DNA of 64,000 nt from Pseudisothecium myosuroides (taxonomy: Eukaryota; Streptophyta; Bryopsida; Hypnales; Lembophyllaceae). Location of the stretch: contig OX637288.1 of assembly GCA_951799445.1 (NCBI GenBank), forward strand, positions 6,884,501 to 6,948,500, written 5' to 3'. Below, piece by piece: positions 1 to 11,810 of the stretch; positions within the stretch are counted from its first letter, which is position 1; each line of letters opens with the position of its first letter. The notes beneath the pieces were generated by a model. The model did not search any database and was not told the DNA's origin. It worked only from the letters and a program-made list of their open reading frames with translations. A program made the translations under genes and the position numbers.

Positions 1-98
1 GCAATGGCTTAATATATTTAGGGTGCTTGCTGCCCGAGTTAACGTGTCTGGGGAGCACACTGTTGACGAAGGCGGAGTGTTGCATTGCTTGCTTGCAG

Positions 99-408
99 TT
101 GCTCGGCGTCATTCACGCCCATCAACCGAAAGGACCTCTCCCAGGGATGCAAGCCTCAAGCAGGATTTTCCAAGTGTGGTGCATACAACCAGCGCTTCCT
201 GCGCCTCACAGGCTACGACTACAACTACAACGAATACGCCACGGCGTTCCACGTGAGCGTCACGGATTGCAACAGCAAGTGCCTGAAAGATTGCTCCTGC
301 AAGGCGTATTTTTACTACCAGAAGTCGGGATTGTGTTACCTGTCAAACGAAGTGCGAACCTTGAAGAAGGTGTCGGACAATAGCAAGCTCGCCTTCATCA
401 GGTTGTGA
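99..408 (+). CDS. PAN/apple-domain lectin-type protein, C-terminal exon (5' end outside window)
   Basis: The last exon of a secreted or cell-surface plant protein of the EP1-like / G-type lectin (S-locus glycoprotein-like) kind. The frame is closed by stops upstream, and a consensus acceptor (CTTGCTTGCAG) ends at 98, so the gene enters from the left. The residues show a PAN_2-type cysteine pattern: CSASF, GCKP, FSKC, then TDCNSKCLKDCSC and GLCYL, followed by a short tail ending FIRL and TGA. In this family the PAN domain follows mannose-lectin and EGF-like domains and is thought to mediate protein or carbohydrate binding. There is no kinase domain after it, so the product is more like an EP1-type secreted glycoprotein than a receptor kinase. 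The lectin part cannot be seen here, so the exact subfamily is open. Confidence 0.75.
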
Positions 409-2204
409 GTCGATTCACAATTATGGACTCGATAGTGTGCTTTGAGAGCATTAAAAAAAAATAATGTCAACTCTAACTAGTTGGCTCTACACCGACGGGG
501 AGGTTTTGCATCGACATCGATAGAAGCCACCCTGAGGAAGTTTGAGTACCTACCTTAGTTGAAAAGCAAACCAATGTTTCCAGGGTAGAGCCTCTTGTAG
601 TGTAGTTGTCTATGTTCTTTTGTGAGGTTTCAAATTGAGAAGGATTATTGGTTATAATCCCTGTTGAGTGAGTGGCTTAATGCTAACTTAGAGTGTGGAT
701 GAAGTTGGATGAAGTTTGGACAATGTGCATGTGTTTTACACTGTACTACCCAATGATGTAATGACATAGTTGCATTGAACATTGGTCTTCACTTTATGGA
801 TTTGATAAGAGTTTTATTGGACATAATGCCAAATCATTCCACACAATTTTGAACATCTAGACCTATAGCTTTGGCATATCAAAGGATTCAAAATAACAAG
901 AAGGGCTATGGATTATAATCATCTTTTGACAAGTTAGTGAATGAAACAATGACAATGACATGGTTTTTGCCTTGCATTTAATAGAACTTGGTATTAGAGT
1001 ATATAGACTTGTTATGAATCAAAGTCTAATTTGGATTTCAAGTCTTTGACCTAATTTTACTCTCTTGCAACCTAAAGTAATTGAAATTATACACAATGTG
1101 GAATTGGGGGTTCAAAGGGTTGGAATTGGATTGAAAAGTCTCAATTTCATGAATTCAATGAATACCACCATTCGGTTTCTACAGATGGCAAAAGATTTTT
1201 AGATTATTCCACAATGTGAAGGGACGTTCTTGGATTGTTATTAAAATTATTTAGAGAATTTTGCTATATTAGCATCCCAAAGAGCAAGAATAGTCCTTCC
1301 TATAATATAAAGGCAAAATGTCCGATTACCTATTGGTGCAAAAACCATCTTGAACAATTTTAATCCTTGTGTTCCAAGTTGGAACAGCACTTGTTTGAAA
1401 TATTGTGAGCTTCCCCTCCAATCCTACCATTTTTTCAATTCCAAATTGCAACAACTTGAAAGGAACCGTCATGTTTATAAAGTAAAGGACTCTCTTTCTG
1501 TTATTTTAAGCATTTCAACCAATTTGCTTTCGTTGGCAAAAGATTACACAATAGAGTTCATTGCAGGGAACACTCTTACATGATCCAAACCCTCTTGAGA
1601 TCAAATTGTTTTCTCACTCAATTCATTGGAGCATTTCTTATGCAATCATTCAATGTAGGAGGTTGGAACCCAAGATTGAAGGGACACTAAACAACCCCAT
1701 TTCCTTTGAAAAATGAGTAGCCATACACTTACCCATTTCATGATTTCTTAAGGTATGTGCACCTAAAAGTGACACTCTCCTAATTGTTGCGCCACCTATC
1801 TACAGCTGTCCAAAATTTCAAGATTGCACATACCTTACACCCAACTTGCGAATTGAACGCCAACCAATATTAAGTGAATTGGAAGGGATGAGTTGTTGCA
1901 AACAGGTGTCAGAATAGAAGACGCGATCAGGTGCCTCACAAGTTTAGCGTCCCCTACCTTGCTTTTAGAAATCTGCTGCTATGGAAGATGCAAAACACAC
2001 TGAGGATCATGAGTTTGTGAACGAAATGGCAACAGACAGATCGGCAACTTGACAGCCGAAAGTGACATAAAAGTCTACCAAATCCTTGCAAATTGGTTGC
2101 AGGCTGTGTGAGAGAAGAGCACGCTCGCCAAAATGCATTGTTTGTAGACCGAGATTCCTACTTGCGGATTGCACCCACCTTTGTAAGCGGACAGTTCACA
2201 TACC
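409..2204. other. Intergenic stretch, no gene recognised
   Basis: AT-rich sequence between the PAN gene and the DUF1499 gene. Open frames are short and resemble no family I know. The only structure found is one copy of a diverged dispersed repeat near 1588-1975, listed separately. The last few hundred bases should hold the promoter and 5' leader of the DUF1499 gene. Confidence 0.5.
1588..1975 (+). repeat. Diverged dispersed repeat, copy 1
   Basis: Shares an ordered series of words with 3467-3812, including TTGAGATCAAAT, CTTACACCCAACTTGC, GATGAGTTG, and a run around GATCAGGTGCCTC / GAATCAGGTTCCT followed by TTTAG and ACCTT. The two copies are colinear but heavily mutated and have indels. Family unknown. 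Confidence 0.45.
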
Positions 2205-4737
2205 ATGACTCCCCTCTGGTGCTCCTGCCGTCCTCAGGCGCTCCTCTTTCTCATCCCTTCTAAAACCAGCTTACCTCGAAGCAGGCCACGGATTGAGAGC
2301 AGTGCAAACGCGACTGAGAAGAGCTCCGGAGAACAAGAAGAATGGAGCAGTGGAAGGGCGAAAATAAGGAACGCGATGTGCGCTATGGTGAGCGCTGCGA
2401 CGTTGGCGTTGAAGGTGCCGGATATGGCGGACGCGGCCACGCCGTACGCTCAGTCGCAATCCGAGCGCCTGCAGATTGGTTTGATTAATGGGTAAGCATT
2501 TCGGGTGAGCGATATGGCGTTCTCTGTCTTTCGCTTAGGGTTTGCAGGGGATTTGCAGAGGGGTTCGACGGTAAAGGTCGAAACCTCAAATTTTGTTATA
2601 ATGGCGAATTTCAGTGACATTTGCACAGTTTCAATTGCGTTACTGGATCATGCGGATACGAATCCTTATTTTTTAGAGCTTTGGGGCACTTGAAAGGTAC
2701 AATTTGCAATGACATGACCGTCTGATTGCCTTGCACCTCGCAGGCGAATCCGCTCATGCCCTCTCGACATTAATCCCAATTGTGTGTCGACCTCTTCAAG
2801 CAACCAAGCGTACGCATTTCCGTGGGAAATTCCGGCGTCCGATTCGACCTCGGCTGTTAAGGTAGCTGTAAACCCTAAACCCTGACGGAACATCTGAAGC
2901 AATTCGCAAATTCCCACCACAATTAAGTTACTGTAGTAGTAGTACATAACATTCTAGAGAACTCTTCTTTGAGCACGTTCTGAAGTGGCATGAAAAGGAA
3001 TTCCTGAAACTTGTTGTTTAGAATGTTGAGCTCAATTTGAACATGTGAGCTTCTCAAGCCAAAGAGCAATGTGAGTACGTCAGAGCTTCGATTTCGCCTG
3101 ATTTGCTCCAATTTGGTATGCACATTACTCTTATTTGGCACTGCTTTCAATAGTGGAATGTCACTACTCAAGAATGATGCCCTGATCACTTCAAAGTTTG
3201 AGATGAGCCCGATTATTAATTGAACTTGTACGTGCCAGAAAATCGAAAGCGCTATTCTCGGCACACAGAAGAATGCGCAGATCGTCAAGGTGGAAGACGT
3301 CTCCGACGGTACAATTCTCTCTCACACTATGTTCATGTTCCTATCCAAACGTTGTGATACTACTTGTGTGAGTTCAAGCATTTTAACATGTGATTTAATC
3401 TAGGAGTGAATTTTGCGAGATCAGTATGGAACTGCGGAGATCTCTTTACGTACATGGGCTAAGCTCCCTTGAGATCAAATTTCTCTCTCAATGTTTGATG
3501 ATTTCTTATGGAATCATCCAGTGTGCAAGGTCATGTAGACCACTGTAAAGGGATCATAATAGATAACCAACCCCACAATTTCCATTCGAAGAAATGTGTC
3601 CATAGACACAGAGCTTTGTCATGCTTACACCCAACTTGCTACTTGAAGGCCATCCAAGTGTTGCTTAGAGTTGCTGTTCAGGTTCCTCATGATTTTAGTA
3701 TCCTCTACCTTAAATTGTGTTGATCAAAAGAGATGAGTTGCTGTTGGTAACAGGGGTCGGTAAGGAGACGGAATCAGGTTCCTAATGGATTTAGTATGCG
3801 CAACCTTAACCCCTGAGCGCCCCAGTGCCTCAAATATCGCCCCTAAGAATTGTTTGCAGCATCAAAAACACCCTGGATTGTGCTTGTACTGCGCGACCAA
3901 CAGTACACGGGGGAAGTATTGAGCAATTGTGACAAGGAGTGGGGCCAGCAGGAAAGGAGGCAGTACAACGGAGTGGAGCCACTCGAAGCAACTCACATTA
4001 CGGCAAAATATTGAAGTTTCAGGCTTTTTGAGGCCCAGGATGTGTACCGCTTAGCCGGTCCGCCTTTGGAGCCGCATGGTGACCTCCCCAAATTCGAACC
4101 TGCTTGGTCATTGACATAGGTGTCAGATTCGATTGAAATTTTGCAAGCTCGTCGGTGGTTGGTGACCCCACCCCCTGCCAAAATTTCAGCTCAAAACACC
4201 AATTCATTCGCTCGCAGGGCTGTCCCGATCTGGTCATCGCTTTGAAAATTCACCTCTCAAAAAAATTTCAACAGTTGTTTGACCGTTATAATCTCCGAAA
4301 GTAGACAGTGAAACCTTGCAAAACTATTTGTGCACCTGCGGCACCTAACCTTCCTACAAATTCAACGGTGAAAGTTACTCGATGTCATTTTAGTGATGGG
4401 GAGGTCAATTTTGCTCACAGGGGGTCCAGTAGGACCTCGTGGCTGCAGTTTTGGGCTGGGCGCTCAGGGGTTAACTCAGTTTGTGGGGTTGACTGAGCGT
4501 GCAGGGAAACGGAGCGGGAAATACATGGTGGCGGAAGTGGATGGGTTTCTAGGGCGAGATACGCTGGAGTTTCTGGTGCGAGACGACATCGTGACGTACA
4601 GGTCCATGGCCAACAAGGTGCAGTACGTGTACCCGTTTACCACGCCTCTAGGGGACTTCGGGGCTCAACAGAAGCACATCCAGGCTCTGGGCGACGAACT
4701 GGGCTGGCTTCTGCCTGATTTTGATACCACCAGATAA
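2205..4737 (+). CDS. DUF1499 family protein, plastid/thylakoid type (4 exons)
   Basis: Exons 2205-2491, 2744-2861, 3239-3308 and 4505-4737 join in frame with GT..AG junctions to 235 codons plus stop. The first 50 or so residues look like a chloroplast transit peptide. Residues 52-78 form a second hydrophobic stretch ending in an AxA-like site (MADAA), as in thylakoid-lumen proteins, followed by ATPYAQSQ. Exon 2 carries the conserved PNCVS and FPWEIP motifs, exon 3 TQKNAQIVKVED, exon 4 GRDTLEFLVRDD and YPFTTP (201-206), with a C-terminal ELGW. This matches the plant DUF1499 proteins (Arabidopsis At3g60810 type), whose function is not established. The first ATG of exon 1 was chosen; M58 or M61 would remove the transit peptide. 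Intron 3 (3309-4504) contains a dispersed repeat copy. Confidence 0.85.
3467..3812 (+). repeat. Diverged dispersed repeat, copy 2 (inside an intron)
   Basis: The partner of 1588-1975, lying in intron 3 of the DUF1499 gene. Same order of shared words, many substitutions and indels between copies. Confidence 0.45.
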
Positions 4738-6437
4738 GACTCACCCATGCTTCATAGAAGGAAATCAAGCACTATGGTGAGCTCCCTCGGTGAGCGCTTT
4801 TAACGAAGTGTTTGAAACTTATTCATCAAGCTTTGGATACAAAGAATGGGAGAATGATGGAGAACTGACGCAAAAGAAATTTCCCACTAGTCCTCCTTTT
4901 GATATGTTAAGATGGAAGCATGAAGTGCACGGGATCAGGGATGAAATTTTGGATTCAACATAGCGGTATTCAGCAGTGGGAGGAGGAATGAAGTGCAAGG
5001 AATAGGGATGAAAGTTTGGATTCAACGTCATGTTGTTTAGTAGTAATGCTAGCAGGATGGCTTTGAAATTCATGCAAAAAATTGTATTGTATTCACAATC
5101 ATGGAAGAAATCACTATTGAAGAAGAGTTCTCTCTTTTTGTACTGTAGAGCCTTGTCGCATGCATGATCCCGGTTTCTCATTCCTTGTAATTATTGAGGA
5201 TTCAACTTGTAACGAAGGTTTATTATTCAACTTCCTTTTCATTTGTTTGGGGGAATCATTTGCCTCGTGGAATAATGTTGTGAATTTTAGGGTTTAGGGT
5301 TTTAGAGTTTAGGGTCCCTGTAATATCAATTCATTGACATTTTATGAAGTGGGTTGTGAGTACATATTTCCTGCATTTGACAAATGAAGTTTCCTTTCGC
5401 ACAAAAGTTTTCACGATGTTTGCAGCATTAATAACATGGATTGGGTTACTGTTGTTAGCCCCATCTCATTGTTTTGATGTGTGGATGTAGGATCTTTAAC
5501 CCCCCCAAAGTCCCTACATCCAATTAATGGCCCCTATGTGTCCTAGTCAATTTAATTGTGGATTTGAAACTATCCAATTTGTACTTTGATGTGAACTACG
5601 AGAATGAAGCTCAACAAGTATAATATCTACCCCATTTTAAGTATATTACATACTCCCTTTGTTTCTACATACTACCAGGGTGTCCCTTGTGTATTACAAA
5701 GGAAACACCGGTGTTATGTAGAAACAAAGGGAGTCAATAGATATGGAAGTTGGAAGTTGATCATGAGTTCATCAACTTTGAGTTTCATTCTCAGCAACAA
5801 TATTTGTACTCCTATTTGCACCCAAAATACGATTAAATACAAGAAATGAGGGATGGTAGCCGGTGAAGCTCAAAGAAAACTCCTCAATTGCTGAGAGAAT
5901 ATAGAAGGGGCCTGACAAATTTAGGACGTCAATCAGAATGGATCCATTTTCCAATCAGATGCTGAATCTGAAAGTGAAAATTACACCATTATTAGCATCC
6001 GAATCCGTAGGGGTCTCATGTCGAAATGAGATTTAGAAGCAATCAATTTCAATTTATTTTCCCGAGTCCCCTCGAAAAATTGTATTTATTGTATTGCTAG
6101 GCCTCTGAAATTATCCTTAGGGCAACGAATTGTATACTCTAAATCCACGTTGCATGTAAACGGCCGAGGGAAGAAGGTGAGTCTGAGTTCGCAGGGAACA
6201 GAAGAACAGGCCCTTCAAGCTTGAACAGCCCAGTTCCTCTTTATAAACAGAGCCGCTCAAGCACAGCTTCCATTGATAAATTCTCATGTTCGAACCAAAT
6301 GTGCAAGCTCACATTTTACAAATCAATTGAGTCCACTAAATCTCGCAGGCAATTCACCTAACCACTACTGATCCTCAATAATCCCCTATTCTAATTCAAA
6401 TCCTCAAAATCCAAACGTCGAATCAGAATCCACTACA
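4738..6437. other. Intergenic stretch between convergent genes
   Basis: Holds the 3' ends of the DUF1499 gene (plus) and the membrane-protein gene (minus). A few TTTAGGG-like words occur near 5288-5312, and a small inverted-repeat element lies at 5653-5733. No further coding sequence recognised. Confidence 0.5.
5653..5733. mobile_element. 81-bp miniature inverted-repeat element
   Basis: Ends are CTCCCTTTGTTTCTACATA and its exact reverse complement, 19 bp each. CTCCCT termini are typical of Stowaway-like (Tc1/mariner) miniature elements. The left flank is TA, but the right flank is TC, so the expected TA duplication is not clean. Confidence 0.7.
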
Positions 6438-7526
6438 TTATATCTCTTCTAGCTCGGCCTCGAGAGCTTCCAGAGAGATAGGGCCCTTGAGGGGCATATA
6501 CTCTCCCAGATAGCCATCCAAATGCTCCGAAAGCGCATACCGATCAATGCTCTCATGATGGTACGACTTACATACAAAATACACCACCGTTTGCACCAAA
6601 ATCCCAATCAGCGTGCCCGCCGTCCACAGCAGCAACAGCAGCAGGCCGATGAAGACTCGGCCCACCATGCTGTGCATATGGTGACGACCCGTCACCAGAG
6701 CATTGTACAAGGTCAGCACCAAAAACGTGCAGAACGCGTATAACAGAAACACACTGCAGGCCACCCACCTCTTGCCTTTGATGAGATCCACGCTCTTCTT
6801 CAACGCACCAATGCCGTAGCTCTCCTCCAACACCGAGACCACGCTAGCCAGGTGCCACACTAAATTAAAGTAGACCAGGAAACTGTAGAAGAGAATGGTG
6901 ACCAGCACCCCAGGAATGAAAACACTAATCCCACTCCCCGCTTGCACCAGCAGCAGCAAAATGATGATGATGAAAAACGAGAAGTAGTAGACGAAGAGGA
7001 GCACATGCGCCCACAGAAATGTGAACATCAGGCGCTTCCACACCTTGGGGATGACGCTGAGGACCTTCATGTACGAGAGCCCCTTGCCTGTGTAGATGCT
7101 GGCCACGCTGTACACAAGGGCGGCTGTGGAAAGTAACGAGAATGCCAGCACGAAGATCATGTACAACACGGTGATCATGCCCAGGCCGAAAAACTCCGCG
7201 TCCAGATGGTTTTGGGTGGCGGTGGCTTCGGGGGAGTCTGGTCGCTCCATGTCAAGCTTATCCGCGTTTAAAATGATCTTGCGGAGTAACGGATGCGTGA
7301 TCAAGCTGTGGCAGAAGATCACGGCCCCCAGCGGGAGGACCAGAGTTAGGGCTAAGGAGAGGAAGAGTCGGATGTGGATTTGCAGGATATTGTAAGCCTC
7401 CTTGCAGATGCCGACCACCCCTAAACTACGCATCTCATCCGGTTCTCGGTCCATCATGCCAGACAGACCCCAATCGCCAAACCACGTTCCGTTTCCTTCA
7501 AGATCCGCACCAGCTCGCCCCTCCAC
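6438..7526 (-). CDS. Plant-specific six-helix membrane protein, single exon
   Basis: A 362-residue protein belonging to the plant family of Arabidopsis At1g31130/At4g19950/At5g44860, which databases label with transferred names such as 'polyadenylate-binding protein 1-B-binding protein'; no biochemical role is established. A roughly 45-residue soluble N-terminus ends in SLGVVGICKEAYNIL. Hydrophobic segments follow at about 51-73, 115-145, 166-194, 200-230, 254-278 and 289-318. Between helices 4 and 5 lies the conserved VLEESYGIGALKKSVDLIKG. The C-terminal tail contains CKSYHHESIDRYALSEHLDG and YLGEYMPLKG, a hallmark of the family. Intact, with no sign of decay. The first ATG was chosen; M24/M25 are alternatives. 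Confidence 0.88.
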   Translation of the reverse strand: MEGRAGADLEGNGTWFGDWGLSGMMDREPDEMRSLGVVGICKEAYNILQIHIRLFLSLALTLVLPLGAVIFCHSLITHPLLRKIILNADKLDMERPDSPEATATQNHLDAEFFGLGMITVLYMIFVLAFSLLSTAALVYSVASIYTGKGLSYMKVLSVIPKVWKRLMFTFLWAHVLLFVYYFSFFIIIILLLLVQAGSGISVFIPGVLVTILFYSFLVYFNLVWHLASVVSVLEESYGIGALKKSVDLIKGKRWVACSVFLLYAFCTFLVLTLYNALVTGRHHMHSMVGRVFIGLLLLLLWTAGTLIGILVQTVVYFVCKSYHHESIDRYALSEHLDGYLGEYMPLKGPISLEALEAELEEI

Positions 7527-8621
7527 GCTCTACAGAGTCCTCTCTGTCACCAGCCCTGACACGCAGATGCATAGATGGGGATGATGGATCCTGGGTTCCA
7601 GTCCACTTCTGTCAAACGCTCCAGTCGCTCAGTCTGAGATCCAACAAGAAAAGCCTTCAGACGAAATAGGCTACCCCGTCGCTTATTGGAAAAACTCTCA
7701 ACACCTACAGAGGATGGAAAACCCTACTGGAGCTACGAACCCGAGAATCCAAGCACACACAAGAAAAAAATATACTCAAGCAACCTAGGGTTTGAAACAG
7801 AGCCCACTACCGATGCTGCTATTTCACAAAAATTTCAGAAACCCAATGGAAACTCCAACCCCTCTACTAACCCACAATCCACGAACAATTCCACACGGTT
7901 TCAACAGCCCACCTTCGGCTGAACACACACTCCCTAACCCCTCCACCTCCCTCGAACCTTCCTCAATAGCTGTCATCCGATCCAAAACCAACCAACCCCA
8001 ACTGCGAACGAACTCCCAACCGGATGCCAAACGTGCGTTGCAAGCAAACGCTGCATCAGCTGAACCGCATTGGCAACGGAACGAAGGCCGATCCGACCCA
8101 CATGCACTCTGTCTGTCACAGCAGAAGCGCGATCTGACCAATGCACGTCGGATGGAGAATAATGAAGAGAAGAGGAAGAAGGGGGACAATCAATCCAGTT
8201 GGAGCTTAACTTACAAACGAATCATGCAACAAGGTAGCGAGCTAGGACAGGAAAGGAATGCAAGCGAAGCGCGCTTGGTGGAGCCCAGCTTCCCAGCGCA
8301 ACTGCAGGAATGCAGGAATAGTGCGTGATAACCGGAACAAAACAGATCACGAGTTAAGTTTTTTTATTCAAGGACAAAATGAACAAACATTTGCGGATTG
8401 GGCGCTGCTAGCGGAAGCTGGCTATGGAGCTGAGTGGCTTTCGGGAGAGCAGGACTTACTCGCCGCCGACGCTCGCTTAACTAAGCTTAGGCTTCGAAAA
8501 GAAAACGCTGGCCTACCTGCAAGAACAAGAAAAGAACTCCAGGCTTTGGTTCAGGCTTGCATAACCGGTTGTTGACTTTTTCAACTCACCATTGCCATTA
8601 CAAGTTGCAACTCATAACCTA
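7527..8621. other. Upstream region of the membrane-protein gene
   Basis: Should carry the minus-strand promoter and 5' leader. Overlapping open frames occur on both strands (for example 7792-8328 plus and 7824-8189 minus), but none resembles a known protein and they overlap one another. I treat them as chance. Confidence 0.45.
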
Positions 8622-8877
8622 CACAAAATAGTGAAATTAGGTTGCCCCATACTAATTTCTCGACATTTAACACAATATAAATATTTTATGTTATCGTACA
8701 AGAATGTACGGAGTATCACTTTTGAATTAGGTTTTGTTGTAATTAGGACTTATAAACCTCCATGTGTACAAGTGGAAATACTTGTAAAAACATTTGTTGA
8801 CTTTGATGGCTTGTAAAATAACTTTCTTGACATAAGGCAACCTAATTGTTAAGGCAACCTAATTTCACTATTTTGTG
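8622..8877. mobile_element. Stowaway-like MITE, family A copy 1
   Basis: Terminal inverted repeats CACAAAATAGTGAAATTAGG at the left and the reverse complement at the right, flanked by TA on both sides (8620-8621, 8878-8879). About 256 bp, non-coding. Internal landmarks such as TTTTGTTGTAATTAGGACT and CCTCCATG recur in the copies at 21108 and 30091. Confidence 0.8.
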
Positions 8878-8884
8878 TACACTG

Positions 8885-9285
8885 AATAGTGAAATTAGGT
8901 TGTCCCACACTAATCTCTCGACATTCTACACTAAATGAATATGTACAGTTACTTTAGAAGGAGTAGTAAAGTAAGAACTATGTGTATGGCAATTGTTGGT
9001 GCACTAATTTGTGGCTCGGGATCAAGGCTTTTTTTTTTTGCAAAATTTCGCCAGATTCCAACTCCCTCTGACAGATTTCCGCCACTGTGCCTGGCTCCCT
9101 CCAAATATTCACCAACGAACGGAGGGCACAAAAGGACTCCACTCTTCATCTACAGTGCAAAAAAAAAGCCCTGCTCGGGATAAGAGATTGGCATGTGCCT
9201 CCATCTAGACAAGCATTAGTCATGAGGTAACTTCTCTAGGGTAAGGCAACCTAATTGTCAAGGCAACCCAATTTCACTATTTAGT
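8885..9285. mobile_element. Family A MITE copy 2, with a nested insert
   Basis: Begins AATAGTGAAATTAGGTTG and ends with the inverted partner CAACCCAATTTCACTATT. The centre, about 9015-9181, is an insert with its own inverted ends (CTCGGGAT..GGCTTTTTTTTT and AAAAAAAAAGCC..CTCGGGAT). It directly follows copy 1, so two copies lie in tandem. Confidence 0.65.
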
Positions 9286-9415
9286 GTAGTTTCCTTTCAA
9301 CTTGCTTCCTACACCCTTAGATCATGAAGGTCAAAGGTTGTGATTGAAAAATGAACAACTGGTTATGTATTAGATAACCTATTCGCCGCTAGCGCACCTC
9401 ATCAGTTATCTAATA

Positions 9416-9984
9416 CTCCCTCTGTCCCACTAAAAACCTCCAAAAAGCTTTCCCACAAGGGATTAACTACATTTTTAGTCTTTTTGATAGGGATACATGC
9501 ATTTGAAAACTAGCAACCCATCCTTTAGATCTCTGCAAAATCTCCAACTTAGGCACCATCGTTTAGGCACCCAAAATCCATGTGGAAAGTACCATTTTTG
9601 ACAAAATTTGTAAACGCTACCAACTCCATCATTCTTGATGATTTAAATGTTGGTAGCAACATTGGGATTCTAGAAACATCTACTGCAACCTAAATATCCA
9701 CAACAAAGATCCCTACACCACTTCAAAAACAACTCTTCAAAGTGTCGAAGTGGTCACCAAATCCATTGTCAATACTACTGTCTTAGGAAGCACAACGAGT
9801 CCAAGGTGTCTCATATGGGCAAGGCCAAGCTTTCTTGGCAAAGAATGCTCCCTAATCACTTGACTTGCCTTCACAAGGTCGTTCAACACAGCCAACATTT
9901 ACCCAACAATTGAAATCTAAATGGAGCTTTTTAGTGGGACAAAAATTGTGCTTGATTTGGAGGTTTTTAATGGGACAGAGGGAG
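9416..9984. mobile_element. 569-bp Stowaway/mariner-like non-autonomous element
   Basis: Inverted ends CTCCCTCTGTCCCACTAAAA and TTTTTAATGGGACAGAGGGAG, flanked by TA at 9414-9415 and 9985-9986. No coding capacity for a transposase. The CTCCCTCTGTCCC ends and TA target are those of plant Stowaway elements. Confidence 0.82.
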
Positions 9985-10326
9985 TACGTAACTTATGAAA
10001 TTATGAGCGCCTGAATCCTTTCTTGAATATTTGCAGGGTTTTGCTTATATATATCTTTATAAATACTTATGAGCCCCGTGCCGTTGCCACAGCCAAAATG
10101 TGATTAAAAGTAGTTTTCTAATTTTTTTCATTCATAAAAAACTTCAAAATTTAATAACTTTCACACCGAAGGTTTAGACGCCACGAATCAAAGCCTATGC
10201 ACCCCTCCTTGCCAAGGGCTTTCCGACGATATTAAGCATGCCACCAGGGGACGCATGATCTGGGAGATCTCAACATACCAAACAAAAATAAAAAATAAAA
10301 AAATTAAAAATTAAAGCCAAACTTAA

Positions 10327-11247
10327 CCCCTAAAGGCCCAAGGCCTTTTTTCTGCCAAAAAACACTGAAAACTGCCATTTCTATAGCAAACAGTAAAAAA
10401 AATAGAAAAATGTTTTTTAGCACATCTAACCGTAGGATCTTACACATATCTAGTATGAGAATGTATGGAAAAAATTTCAGAATTTTTGACCACACAGATT
10501 GCAAGATATTTGTGTTTAAAGTGGAAAAAGTAAGTTTTTCAGCACATTGCGGGACTAGATTTTTTGACTTTGAACATTTTTAACTTAAAATTTTTGCACT
10601 ACAGAGTTTTGAGCTTTAAATCTTTATAGTGGAGAATTGAGTTGAGAGTCTAGGGGGAAAAAAATATTCAAAAAAACTTAATTATCATTCCTAAAAAAAT
10701 TGTTAAGTAGAAGTAGGTACGAGATAGAAGGAAAATCTAAAATATTAATATATTTTAGATGGAATTAAAATACACTAATCCCAACGGTGAGATTGTTTTA
10801 GCAAGTAAACTAAACCATGTAAACTTATTTTTTTGGAAAAATTGCAAAAATAGCATTCAGAAATGAATCCTACAAGTTATTTTTTTCAAGAAGATGCTGT
10901 AACTGCCCAAAAAACAAGAATGTCCATAACTTTCTCATAACAAAGCCAAATGAAATGAATCAAAGCTTTTTAAATAGACAAAAATATGATCTATGAGAAA
11001 AAAATATTTAAAAAAAAAATTGCCAATTCTTTTATGATGCTTGGGCTGCCCGCCGTCCCCTGTTTTGAGCTTATTTGGCCATAACTATTGTTCCCGGGCA
11101 CTAATTGTGAAAAAAATTATATTCCCACAAAGCTAATCAGCTTTTCTACCTCCAAAAAAAGTTTCAAAAAATCACGACAAAAATTTAGCCCGTAGATACC
11201 TACCTGAAATCCCATTTGTCCCCCAAAGGGACAATGGGCCTTAGGGG
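10327..11247. mobile_element. TTAA-flanked repeat family B, copy 1 (piggyBac-like ends)
   Basis: Ends CCCCTAAAGGCCCAAGG and CCATTGTCCC..GGGCCTTAGGGG, flanked by TTAA on both sides, 921 bp, no open frame for a transposase. Internal landmark CTAACCGTAGGATCTT recurs in the copies at 42930, 45595, 52709 and 61229. TTAA targets with CCC-type termini fit piggyBac-derived non-autonomous elements. The class assignment is inferred. Confidence 0.65.
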
Positions 11248-11332
11248 TTAAGGATACTAGCAGTTGGCGCTTGCTATGCTACCCATTTACCATATTATAT
11301 TTTAATAAAAGATTCATATATTATGAATGAAG

Positions 11333-11545
11333 AGTAATAATTTCAATAAGTCTTCAAATAAAAATGATTAAAATCTTCATATAATTTTTTTTACAAAAAA
11401 TGCATACTTTGATATGTACAATAAAGATTTTAATGAATGAATAATTTCAATAAGTCTTCAAATAAAAATGATTAAAACCTACATATAAATTTTTTTTAAC
11501 AAATATGCATACATTGAAATGTACAATATAAATTTTAAAGAATGA
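11333..11545. repeat. Two tandem copies of an AT-rich unit of about 110 bp
   Basis: The run beginning near AATAATTTCAATAAGTCTTC and passing AAATAAAAATGATTAAAA, ATGCATAC and ATGTACAAT is repeated head to tail with a few differences. No function visible. Confidence 0.6.
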
Positions 11546-11810
11546 AGTATATGCAAAGATGAATACATTAAAAAATATGCATATATTGGAATGTAGAAGA
11601 ATCCAAACATAAATAACAAAAATGCTTGAAATATAATAGGTTGTCTCAATTGAGACAGTGACATGATGATGGACACCAAAAGAATACAGTTGGATGGAAG
11701 GAGATGTCGCCAAAGCGTGCATGAACCTTAAACATGCAAAGTTTGAAACAAACTCTAAACTTTTCACCTGATCAAGGCGTTGATATTTGGAAGAATCTGT
11801 TTGACAAATG

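Noticed and set aside
7792..8328. A 178-codon plus-strand frame
   Set aside because: Overlaps an opposite-strand frame of similar length, low complexity at the start, no homology recognised; likely the promoter region of the membrane-protein gene.
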